From positions 1 to 19,271 of the forward strand of contig DYDC01000014.1 of assembly GCA_020718125.1 (NCBI GenBank): DNA of 19,271 nucleotides. The letters run 5' to 3'. This document shows, in pieces, positions 6,904-14,371 of the stretch. The notes under the pieces were generated by a model. The model searched no databases. It worked only from the letters and a program-made list of their open reading frames with translations, and had not been told where the DNA came from. Within the stretch, counting starts at the first letter, position 1. Each line of letters starts with the position of its first letter. Source of the DNA: Methylacidiphilum sp. (GTDB taxonomy: Bacteria > Verrucomicrobiota > Verrucomicrobiia > CAIQCK01). The translations under genes and the position numbers were made by a program.

Positions 6904-6926
6904 TCAGATTTCAAGCGCAACTGGAA
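6904..6926. repeat. Direct repeat copy 2 = 3' end of the M24 peptidase gene
   Basis: A 23-base block with core ATTTCAAGCGCAACTGGAA (6908-6926), overlapping the last codons and stop of the peptidase. It is matched at 21 of 23 positions by 6376-6398. The ~505 bases between the copies contain only hicB, hicA and short flanks. Confidence 0.7.
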
Positions 6927-8064
6927 ACTTGGACAACACGCGGCAGCCAGTCGTTGTCACCAATACGACGTCCTCGATCCGCACGCCGCCGACGCCGTGA
7001 TAATAAAGGCCCGGCTCGACCGTGACGACGTGGCCGGCCTTCAGGAGCGACGGGACGGCGCTCATCCGCGGTGGTTCGTGGACTTCGAGGCCGAGACCGT
7101 GGCCGGTGCCGTGAAAGAAGCCCTGTTGGCGGGGGGATTTCTGATTTCTGATTTCTGATTTCTGATTTGCACCAGCCGTGCCGGTGTGGAAACCGCGTTG
7201 CTCGAAAAGCTCCTGAACGGTGCGATGGACTGCGCGGCCGTTCACGTCCGCGCGAATCGTTTTGATCGCAAGCCGATGAGCTTCACGCACCGCATTGAAC
7301 TGCCGCAGCAGCGCGTCGCTGGCCTTGCCGCGGACAACGGTGCGCGTCATGTCGCCGTGGTAGCCTGTGCGTTCATCGCGGGGAAACACGTCGAGGATGA
7401 TCGCCTCGTTGGCGCGCAGCGGCCCGCTGCCGCCGTCGTGGGGGTCGCAAGCCTGTTCGCCACCGGCGACGATGGTGTGGGAGCCGATGCCGCCGAGGCG
7501 GGTCATGGCGATGTCAATCTCGGCGCGGACACGCTCGCTGGTCAGTGTCGAGTCGGTGAGCGTGAGCCGGCCGTCGCGAGCGATGCGGGCGGCGCGGATG
7601 GTCTCGATGCCGGCGCGCAGGCCGGCTTCGGTGATGCGCAGGGCACGCTCGATGGCGCGAATCTCGTCTGGCCGCTTGCGCTCGCGCGCGGGGAAGAGCG
7701 GCTTGTCATCAGCCCGGACGCGGACGCCGTGCTTGCGGAGTTGTTCGGCGAGGGCGAGCGGGAAGTTCGACGGCACGCGTGCAGAACGGATGCGTCGCGG
7801 CTTGAAGATGGCGGTGATGATCTCGGCGAGTTTTGGCCGGCGGCCGAGTTTCTTCTCGAGCGGTTTGCTGATGCCGGGTTGCCCGATCACCTCGTCCACG
7901 CGGGCTTGTTTGCGGGCGCGATCAACCTCCAGGTCGCTCATGACGACGGCGCTGCGGCCGCGGTGGCGGAACCAGATGAACGGGTCAGGCGCGAACATGC
8001 CCGTCGCGTAGAGCATGTTCGCGTCGCGTTCGCTGTCGGCGACGATCAGAAGCGTGTCGCTCAT
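6904..8064 (-). CDS. M24 family metallopeptidase (Xaa-Pro aminopeptidase-like)
   Basis: A 386-aa pita-bread-fold peptidase. The N-terminal ~140 residues form a creatinase-like domain starting MSDTLLIVADSERDANMLYA; the catalytic domain follows. The five metal ligands are readable: Asp in ILDVFP, Asp in GDMTRTVV, His in FFHGTGHGLGL, Glu in VEPGLYY and Glu in RIEDVVLV. Predicted activity is release of an N-terminal residue before proline, or a related dipeptidase activity. Directly before the His motif, residues ~299-310 (ANQKSEIRNQKS) are encoded by a tandem heptamer repeat and look inserted; the motif beyond it is intact. The start overlaps the stop of the diadenylate cyclase fusion by 4 bases (ATGA), indicating coupled translation. 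The 3' end is duplicated beyond hicBA. Confidence 0.9.
   Translation of the reverse strand: MSDTLLIVADSERDANMLYATGMFAPDPFIWFRHRGRSAVVMSDLEVDRARKQARVDEVIGQPGISKPLEKKLGRRPKLAEIITAIFKPRRIRSARVPSNFPLALAEQLRKHGVRVRADDKPLFPARERKRPDEIRAIERALRITEAGLRAGIETIRAARIARDGRLTLTDSTLTSERVRAEIDIAMTRLGGIGSHTIVAGGEQACDPHDGGSGPLRANEAIILDVFPRDERTGYHGDMTRTVVRGKASDALLRQFNAVREAHRLAIKTIRADVNGRAVHRTVQELFEQRGFHTGTAGANQKSEIRNQKSPRQQGFFHGTGHGLGLEVHEPPRMSAVPSLLKAGHVVTVEPGLYYHGVGGVRIEDVVLVTTTGCRVLSKFPVALEI
7136..7168. repeat. Tandem heptamer GATTTCT (~4.7 copies) inside the M24 peptidase gene
   Basis: Perfect tandem array of GATTTCT from 7136 to 7168. On the coding strand it reads GAAATCAGAAATC... and encodes the low-complexity NQKSEIRNQKS. 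Because units are 7 bp, only certain copy numbers keep the frame; the present array is in frame. It is A/T-rich within a GC-rich gene and looks like an interspersed or slippage-prone repeat. Confidence 0.9.
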
Positions 8065-9428
8065 CGCTGGACGGAGTTGGGCGCGGCCTGGCCCTTGTTT
8101 TCGAGCGCGGTGATCATTGCGCCCTTGCGGAAGACGCTGACTTGGCGCGTGGACTCGCTGATCACGATGGCGATGGTGTTGGTGGAAGCGGTGATGCCCG
8201 CGGCGGCCTCGTGGCGCGCGCCGTAGCCGCTGGGCAGTTCCTGGCCGGGCACATTCGGCAGCAGATAGCTGCCGGCGGTCATGATGACGCCGTCACCGCG
8301 GATGATGAACGCGCCGTCAATGGAGCTGAACTCCTTGACCGTTTCCTCCATGAACGGGTCGAGGATGTTGCGGTCGTCCTCGCGGTAGCCGTGGAAAGGG
8401 TTGATGACCATCGGCCGGCAGAGTTTGAGCACGGCCTCGGTGTCACCGACGACGAAGATGGTGCCGACGGGCTTGCCCTCGCGGCCTTCGGCGGCGAGGC
8501 TGCCGGCGATGCCGATGACGCGCTCGAGCACTTCCGGACGCAGGTCTTCGGGCAGTGGAACCTCCTCTGGCGAGAAAAGCATCTGGTATTCGCGTGCGGC
8601 GTCCACCAGCACCAGCGTGTCCAGCAACCCGCTGCCAGGCAGGCCGGCGATGCACACGATGCGCTCGTCGCGGCGGATAAGGCCGCGCGTCAGTGCGAGC
8701 AGCATGGCGAGCTTGAGCTGGCCGACGCGGTCGCCGCTGCCGCTGGAAATCTGGACGACATCCTTCACGCGGCGGTCGTTGCGGTATTGCTCGGGCTTGT
8801 TGCGCGTGACGACGATGACGTCATAGTCGGCGCACAGCCGTGAGGTTTGGTCGAGGGTTGGCAACGCATCGGCGAACAGCAGGACGCTGGAGATGTAATG
8901 CTGGCGGCCCAGCGCGACGGCGTGGCTGATGAGTGACCGGTTCAGCGCGGCGTGGGAGGTGGCCACACGCGCGGTGCTCGGCCCCCAGGTGCGCGTGATG
9001 ATCTTGAACGCTTCCTCCGGCGATTCGGCGTGCAGGATGCGCTTGACGGTGTCCACATCCTTGCCAAGTTCGGCGAGCGCGTTGAGCACACGGAGAAAAC
9101 TCCTCTCCTTCGGCGCACCGATGAGCATGATGAATAGGTGGACGGGCTGGTCTTGGAACTGGTCATAGACGACGCCCTGCGCGCTGCGGCCGACGACGAG
9201 GATGAATCGGCGTTTCATCGGCAGGCGCGCGTGGGGGACGGCGACGCCGTGGCCCATCGCGGTGGTCAGGGTGTTCTCGCGGGCCAGCAGCGCCTTCAGC
9301 AGGCGGTCGTGCTTGAGTTTCCGATCGGCCTCGCAGGCAAGCGCGGCCATCTCGGCGAGGACACTTTTCTGGTCCCGGCTCTTGAGGTCAATGACACGGT
9401 TGCGGGTCAGGAGTTTGTCGAGGCGCAT
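8061..9428 (-). CDS. PTS EIIA - PK_C-like - diadenylate cyclase (DacZ-like) fusion protein
   Basis: A 455-aa three-part protein. Residues 1-150 are a PTS EIIA type 2 (PtsN/fructose-like) domain with the phospho-histidine motif TTAMGHGVAVPHARLP (His66 expected to be phosphorylated). Residues ~160-285 resemble the pyruvate-kinase C-terminal-like domain found before archaeal-type DacZ cyclases (SHAVALGRQHYISSVLLFAD, VCIAGLPGSGLLDTLVLVD). Residues ~298-440 are a DisA_N/DAC domain: VGTIFVVGDTEAVL, NPFHGY, SIDGAFIIRGDG (catalytic DGA at 371-373) and GYGARHEAAAGIT (RH at 405-406, where DisA/CdaA enzymes have RHR). Predicted reaction: 2 ATP to c-di-AMP. There is no membrane segment, so it is cytosolic. 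Its stop overlaps the M24 peptidase start. EIIA phosphorylation controlling cyclase activity is an inference from the fusion. Confidence 0.88.
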   Translation of the reverse strand: MRLDKLLTRNRVIDLKSRDQKSVLAEMAALACEADRKLKHDRLLKALLARENTLTTAMGHGVAVPHARLPMKRRFILVVGRSAQGVVYDQFQDQPVHLFIMLIGAPKERSFLRVLNALAELGKDVDTVKRILHAESPEEAFKIITRTWGPSTARVATSHAALNRSLISHAVALGRQHYISSVLLFADALPTLDQTSRLCADYDVIVVTRNKPEQYRNDRRVKDVVQISSGSGDRVGQLKLAMLLALTRGLIRRDERIVCIAGLPGSGLLDTLVLVDAAREYQMLFSPEEVPLPEDLRPEVLERVIGIAGSLAAEGREGKPVGTIFVVGDTEAVLKLCRPMVINPFHGYREDDRNILDPFMEETVKEFSSIDGAFIIRGDGVIMTAGSYLLPNVPGQELPSGYGARHEAAAGITASTNTIAIVISESTRQVSVFRKGAMITALENKGQAAPNSVQR

Positions 9429-9577
9429 GTCGCTGCGTGCAGGATAAACATGGTCGGCAAGTGGTGCAACGTGAAATCCGTGACGTTCGAGAAAAAGTTC
9501 GTCATGCCGGGGGAGGCTAACACGCCTTGAGCATTGTGCCTCGCGCTCTTAGAGTGGCCCCTTGCAACGGTTTCGTG

Positions 9578-9889
9578 GTGAAGCCGGGCTATTACGCCAC
9601 GGTCCACCACCGCACGACGGCGCACGAGTGGCGGATTCCCGAGTTGGCGCAAGACCGCGCGGCCGGTCAATTGGCAACCGGCGTCCGCGTGGACAGCGTC
9701 GCCGCGGTGCAGCGGGCGCGATTCATCAACTTCAGCGACCTGACGCAGGCCGTGGACAGTCCGGAGCACGATTTCACACTCTATCGTTTGTCTCTGCGGG
9801 CGGCGGACAGCTACAAGGCGGCAATGCGGACATCCAACGGGTTTACAAGAGCATCCCGCAGCGTAAGGCCCGGTTTCGCCTGGAACTCA
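9578..9889 (+). pseudogene. Frameshifted plus-strand gene remnant of unknown family
   Basis: This fills most of the 461-base gap 9429-9889. From the GTG at 9578 the reading KPGYYATVHHRTTAHEWRIP continues through VRVDSVAAVQRARFINFSDL and FTLYRLSLRAADSYKAA with the strongly G/C-ending codons of its neighbours, so it appears to be real coding sequence. Near 9821-9823 coding character moves to another frame (NADIQRVYKSIPQRKARFRL), as if one base had been lost. The reading then runs into the 3' end of convergent tsaD without a stop. I do not recognise the family. It may be a degraded gene, a programmed or sequencing frameshift, or a misjudged shadow. Confidence 0.4.
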
Positions 9890-10957
9890 TCATGCGAGCC
9901 GAAGATTCGGCTGGGCATCCAAATCCATCGGGCTGCGGAGACCAGTGCGGAGTTTGTGGAAGGCGAGGCCCGCGATCATGCCGGCGTTGTCGGTGCAGAG
10001 TTTGCGGCCGGCGACGAGCAGTTCGATGTGGTGGCGCTGGCAGGCGGCGGCGAGTTGGTCGCGGAGCGCGGTATTGCAGGCGACGCCGCCGCTGACCGTG
10101 ACCGCGCGCACGCGGCAGGCCCGCGCAGCGGCAACGGTCTTGCCGACGAGCACCTCCACGACGGCCTGCTGGAAGCTCGCGCAGAAGTCGGGGAGGAGTC
10201 GAGAGTCGAGAGCGGAGAGTCGAGAGCCAGCAGGCAGCACGCGGAAATTTCCGGCACTCGACTCTCCGCTCTCGGCGCTCGACTGTTTCCGCAGCCAATA
10301 GAGGACGGCGGTTTTCAACCCGCTGAAGCTGAAATCGAGGTCGGGATCGTGGAGCTTGCCGCGGGGCAGGGAAATGGCGTTGGCGTTGCCGTCGCGGGCG
10401 TATTTCTCGATTTCGGGGCCGCCGGGATAACCGAGGCCGAGCAGCTTGGCGACCTTGTCGAACGCTTCGCCAGCGGCGTCATCAAGAGTCTGGCCGAGCA
10501 CCGTGTGGTCGCCGACGGCGCGGGCGTGGACGAGGATCGTGTGGCCGCCGGAGACGATGAGAGAGACGTTCGGCTCGAAGTTGCGCCGCGCGGACAGCCA
10601 CGGTGAGACGAGGTGGGCCTCAAGGTGGTTGATGCCGATAAACGGCAGGTTACGCGCGAGGGCGATGGCCTTGCCGGCGGTCAGACCGATGAGCAGCGAA
10701 CTGGCCAGTCCGGGGCCGCAGGTGGCCGCGACGCCCTCGATGTCGTCGAGCCGGACGCCGGCTTCGTTCAACGATTCGGCAATGATGGTGTCTATGACTT
10801 CGAGATGATGACGCGACGCGAGTTCTGGCACGACGCCTCCATAGGGGCGGTGGAGGGCGATCTGCGATGCGACGACGTTGGAAAGAATCTCGCGTCCGTC
10901 GCGGACGACGGCGGCGGAAGTCTCGTCGCAGGAGGTTTCGATGCCCAGGACCAGCAT
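9890..10957 (-). CDS. tsaD: tRNA N6-adenosine threonylcarbamoyltransferase TsaD
   Basis: A 355-aa ASKHA-fold enzyme transferring the threonylcarbamoyl group to A37 of ANN-decoding tRNAs, with TsaB/TsaE. Start chosen at MLVLGIETSCDETSAAVV (ATG 10955-10957), the canonical N-terminus; an ATG six codons upstream is less likely. The metal-binding H-x3-H motif is in GINHLEAHLVS (His111/His115); SGGHTILV (137-144), GEAFDKVAKLLGLGYPGGP, FSFSGLKTAVL and SGGVACNTALRDQL are all present. The oddity is residues ~225-255 (QSSAESGESS...SRLSALDSRLL), a serine/arginine-rich stretch encoded by a large imperfect palindrome, between KTAVLYWLRK and DFCASFQQAVVEVL, which normally lie close together. The gene is divergent from ftsH, with 65 bases between the start codons. 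Confidence 0.95.
   Translation of the reverse strand: MLVLGIETSCDETSAAVVRDGREILSNVVASQIALHRPYGGVVPELASRHHLEVIDTIIAESLNEAGVRLDDIEGVAATCGPGLASSLLIGLTAGKAIALARNLPFIGINHLEAHLVSPWLSARRNFEPNVSLIVSGGHTILVHARAVGDHTVLGQTLDDAAGEAFDKVAKLLGLGYPGGPEIEKYARDGNANAISLPRGKLHDPDLDFSFSGLKTAVLYWLRKQSSAESGESSAGNFRVLPAGSRLSALDSRLLPDFCASFQQAVVEVLVGKTVAAARACRVRAVTVSGGVACNTALRDQLAAACQRHHIELLVAGRKLCTDNAGMIAGLAFHKLRTGLRSPMDLDAQPNLRLA
10196..10285. repeat. 90-bp palindromic element inserted in frame in tsaD
   Basis: Left arm 10196-10227 (made of GAGTCGAGAG-type units) and right arm 10254-10285 (TCGACTCTCCGCTCTCGG-type) are complementary at 28 of 32 positions around a 26-base loop. Total length 90 bases, a multiple of three, so the tsaD frame is kept. 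Within the left arm GAGTCGAGA recurs, giving the repeated SRL/DSRL peptide in the product. It looks like a small mobile palindromic element. Confidence 0.85.
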
Positions 10958-11022
10958 GATGGCTTTCAGAATCACTCTCGCAAACGCGGGTGCGAGCCTC
11001 TAGGTTGTAGGGCGAACGGGAA

Positions 11023-12840
<1,818 letters not shown>

Positions 12841-12916
12841 TTGAGCCGTAAAAATGGAGTCCGCGACAGGTCGAGGGGCGGGGGCGACAACACACGAAGA
12901 GCGCAAGAGGTGGGGC

Positions 12917-13055
12917 GTGCTGTCCCCAGCCCGCCGGCTGATGATGATTGCGGACGGCTGGGGACAGCCGTCCCTACGGGACTCGTTTGTTTGTTTCTCG
13001 CCGATACCCGCCGTTGAAACGGCGGGCTATTCTCTGGCTGTCCCGATGGGACAGC
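12917..13055. repeat. Palindromic repeat cluster in the ftsH-lipoprotein intergenic region
   Basis: The 338-base gap 12841-13178 holds no gene I can support. It contains three hairpins: GGACGGCTG-GGGA-CAGCCGTCC (12952-12973), CCCGCCGTT-GA-AACGGCGGG (13007-13026) and GCTGTCCC-GAT-GGGACAGC (13037-13055). In addition GCTGTCCCCAGCC (12919-12931) is the exact inverse of GGCTGGGGACAGC (12956-12968), so alternative pairings exist. The GGACGG...CCGTCC arms resemble the hairpin inserted in lipA (14000-14020). They are read as REP-like interspersed elements. Confidence 0.8.
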
Positions 13056-13087
13056 ACAACGGCTCATCTCCTCTGCGCATTGATCGT

Positions 13088-13114
13088 GGCGCGGGTGTCA
13101 AGTTGCGCCCGGCC
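13088..13114. repeat. 27-base repeat, inverted partner of 19241-19267
   Basis: A block with core GTGTCAAGTTGCGCCCGG. The reverse complement of 19241-19267 matches it at 25 of 27 positions. On the minus strand it includes TTGACA. It lies in the repeat-rich gap before the lipoprotein gene; function unknown. Confidence 0.65.
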
Positions 13115-13178
13115 GTGAATGGACGTGATTTTGGCGCGTGACGGCGGGCGGAGGATAGGCTAGTGTCCGGGCCGTCGA

Positions 13179-13313
13179 ATGAAACTTTGTCTCGCCATTG
13201 TAATGTTGGCCGCGCTGGGAGGGGTGGGGTGCGCCCACTACGATTCCTCGCCCCGGCCGCACGTGGGCGAGATCAGCCAGCCGCAACCGCCGATCCTCAC
13301 GGCTGCACGGTAA
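13179..13313 (+). CDS. Small lipoprotein (44 aa)
   Basis: A short ORF: MKLCLAIVMLAALGGVGC then AHYDSSPRPHVGEISQPQPP, ending LTAAR. The N-terminus is a typical lipoprotein signal peptide: Lys2, a hydrophobic core and a lipobox-like GGVGC, with Cys18 as the likely lipidated residue. The mature part is only 27 residues, proline-rich and probably unstructured. ATG at 13179, stop TAA at 13311-13313, followed within a few bases by an intrinsic terminator, which supports a discrete small gene. I do not know a family for it; entericidin-like small lipoproteins are comparable in size only. Confidence 0.6.
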   Translation: MKLCLAIVMLAALGGVGCAHYDSSPRPHVGEISQPQPPILTAAR

Positions 13314-13316
13314 AAA

Positions 13317-13360
13317 GCGTTGACCCCGAACGCTTTCGGGGTTGACGCGATTTGTTTTGC
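13317..13360 (+). terminator. Intrinsic terminator after the small lipoprotein gene
   Basis: Stem arms ACCCCGA (13323-13329) and TCGGGGT (13336-13342), extended by GCGT/ACGC (13317-13320 and 13345-13348) across a TG/TG mismatch, then GATTTGTTTTG. It lies directly after the lipoprotein stop and 18 bases before lipA, so it should isolate the downstream genes from upstream transcription. Confidence 0.75.
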
Positions 13361-13377
13361 GTCCGCTATGGTGACAC

Positions 13378-14364
13378 ATGCAACCCAGGCTGGATAACGC
13401 CGTCGTTGAGCCGCTGAAGCGGCCGCGCATCCCGGAATGGATCCGTATCGGGTTGCCGACGAGCCGGCGGTTTGGCCGGACGAGCAGTCTCGTCGCGGGC
13501 TTGAAGTTGCACACGGTGTGCGAGAGCGCCCGGTGTCCGAACCAGTCGGAATGCTGGTCGCGCGGCACGGCGACGTTCATGATCGCTGGCGACCGTTGCA
13601 CGCGGGCGTGCGGGTTCTGCGCGGTGAGCACGGCGAAGCCGTTGCCGTTGGACAGCGACGAGCCGGCGCGCGTGGCGGAAGCGGTGCGGCGGATGGGCCT
13701 GAAGCACGTCGTCATCACAGCGGTGGCCCGCGATGACGTGGCCGATGGCGGCGCGGAACATTTCGCGCAAACGATCCGCGCGGCGCGGGCCGCGCGCGGT
13801 GATGAGTTGGTCGTTGAAGTGTTGACGCCGGATTTCGGCGGGCGGCGCGAGTTGGTTGAGACGGTGCTGGCAGCGCGGCCGGACGTGTTCAACCACAACG
13901 TCGAGACGGTGCGCCGGCTGACGCCGTCGGCGCGGCATCGGGCGACCTACGAACGGTCGCTCGAAGTGTTGCGGATGGCGGCGGAATTGGCGCAGGCAGG
14001 GACGGCGCGCTGCGCCGTCCGGTCGGCCGATGCGGATTCGGCACGCCCGGAGATCGCGCCCTGCCCGAAGGCGCAGCCGGCGCGGAAGACATTTGTGAAG
14101 TCGGGTCTGATGGCCGGCCTCGGCGAGACCGGGGCGGAAGTCTTGGAAACGATGCGCGATTTGCGCGCCGCCGGCTGCGAAGTGCTGACGATCGGTCAGT
14201 ATCTGCAGCCGACGAGGAAGAATCTGCCGGTCGTGGAATTTGTGCGGCCGGAGACGTTTGTGCGCTACGGGCGCGCAGGATTGGAAATGGGTTTCGTCCA
14301 CGTGGCGAGCGGGCCGCTGGTGCGGTCAAGTTATCACGCGGACGATTTCGAGCCGGGAAAGTGA
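13378..14364 (+). CDS. lipA: Lipoyl synthase LipA
   Basis: A 328-aa radical SAM enzyme inserting two sulfurs into octanoyl groups on lipoyl domains. The auxiliary cluster motif is CESARCPNQSEC (Cys48, 53, 59); the radical SAM motif is CTRACGFC (Cys74, 78, 81); the C-terminal RSSYHA ligand motif is present. VFNHNVETVRRL and GQYLQPTRKNLPV are typical LipA segments. Between LRMAAELAQ and TFVKSGLM, which are normally nearly contiguous, residues 207-237 (AGTARCAVRS..., 31 aa) are extra and encoded by a hairpin-bearing repeat (13995-14065). The key cysteines are untouched. ATG at 13378; the gene follows an intrinsic terminator and leads the downstream run; the next gene starts 7 bases after its stop. 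Confidence 0.95.
   Translation: MQPRLDNAVVEPLKRPRIPEWIRIGLPTSRRFGRTSSLVAGLKLHTVCESARCPNQSECWSRGTATFMIAGDRCTRACGFCAVSTAKPLPLDSDEPARVAEAVRRMGLKHVVITAVARDDVADGGAEHFAQTIRAARAARGDELVVEVLTPDFGGRRELVETVLAARPDVFNHNVETVRRLTPSARHRATYERSLEVLRMAAELAQAGTARCAVRSADADSARPEIAPCPKAQPARKTFVKSGLMAGLGETGAEVLETMRDLRAAGCEVLTIGQYLQPTRKNLPVVEFVRPETFVRYGRAGLEMGFVHVASGPLVRSSYHADDFEPGK
13995..14065. repeat. Hairpin repeat inserted in frame in lipA
   Basis: A perfect 9-bp hairpin GGACGGCGC-GCT-GCGCCGTCC at 14000-14020 lies at the start of the extra 93 bases in lipA. GGCAGGG (13995-14001) and CCCTGCC (14059-14065) are exact inverted ends around 71 bases. The GGACGG/CCGTCC arms match the intergenic hairpin at 12952-12973. 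Confidence 0.75.
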
Positions 14365-14371
14365 GCGAACG

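Noticed and set aside
7136..7168. Possible CRISPR-like tandem array
   Set aside because: Units of 7 bp with no spacers, inside a coding gene; a simple tandem repeat.
9407..9769. Minus-strand 120-aa ORF upstream of the diadenylate cyclase fusion
   Set aside because: Opposite to the better plus-strand coding signal, overlaps the cyclase start and shows no domain or ribosome-binding site.
9527..10606. Plus-strand 359-aa ORF as a whole
   Set aside because: Only the first ~100 codons look coding; the rest is antisense to tsaD. Kept only as a possible remnant at 9578-9889.
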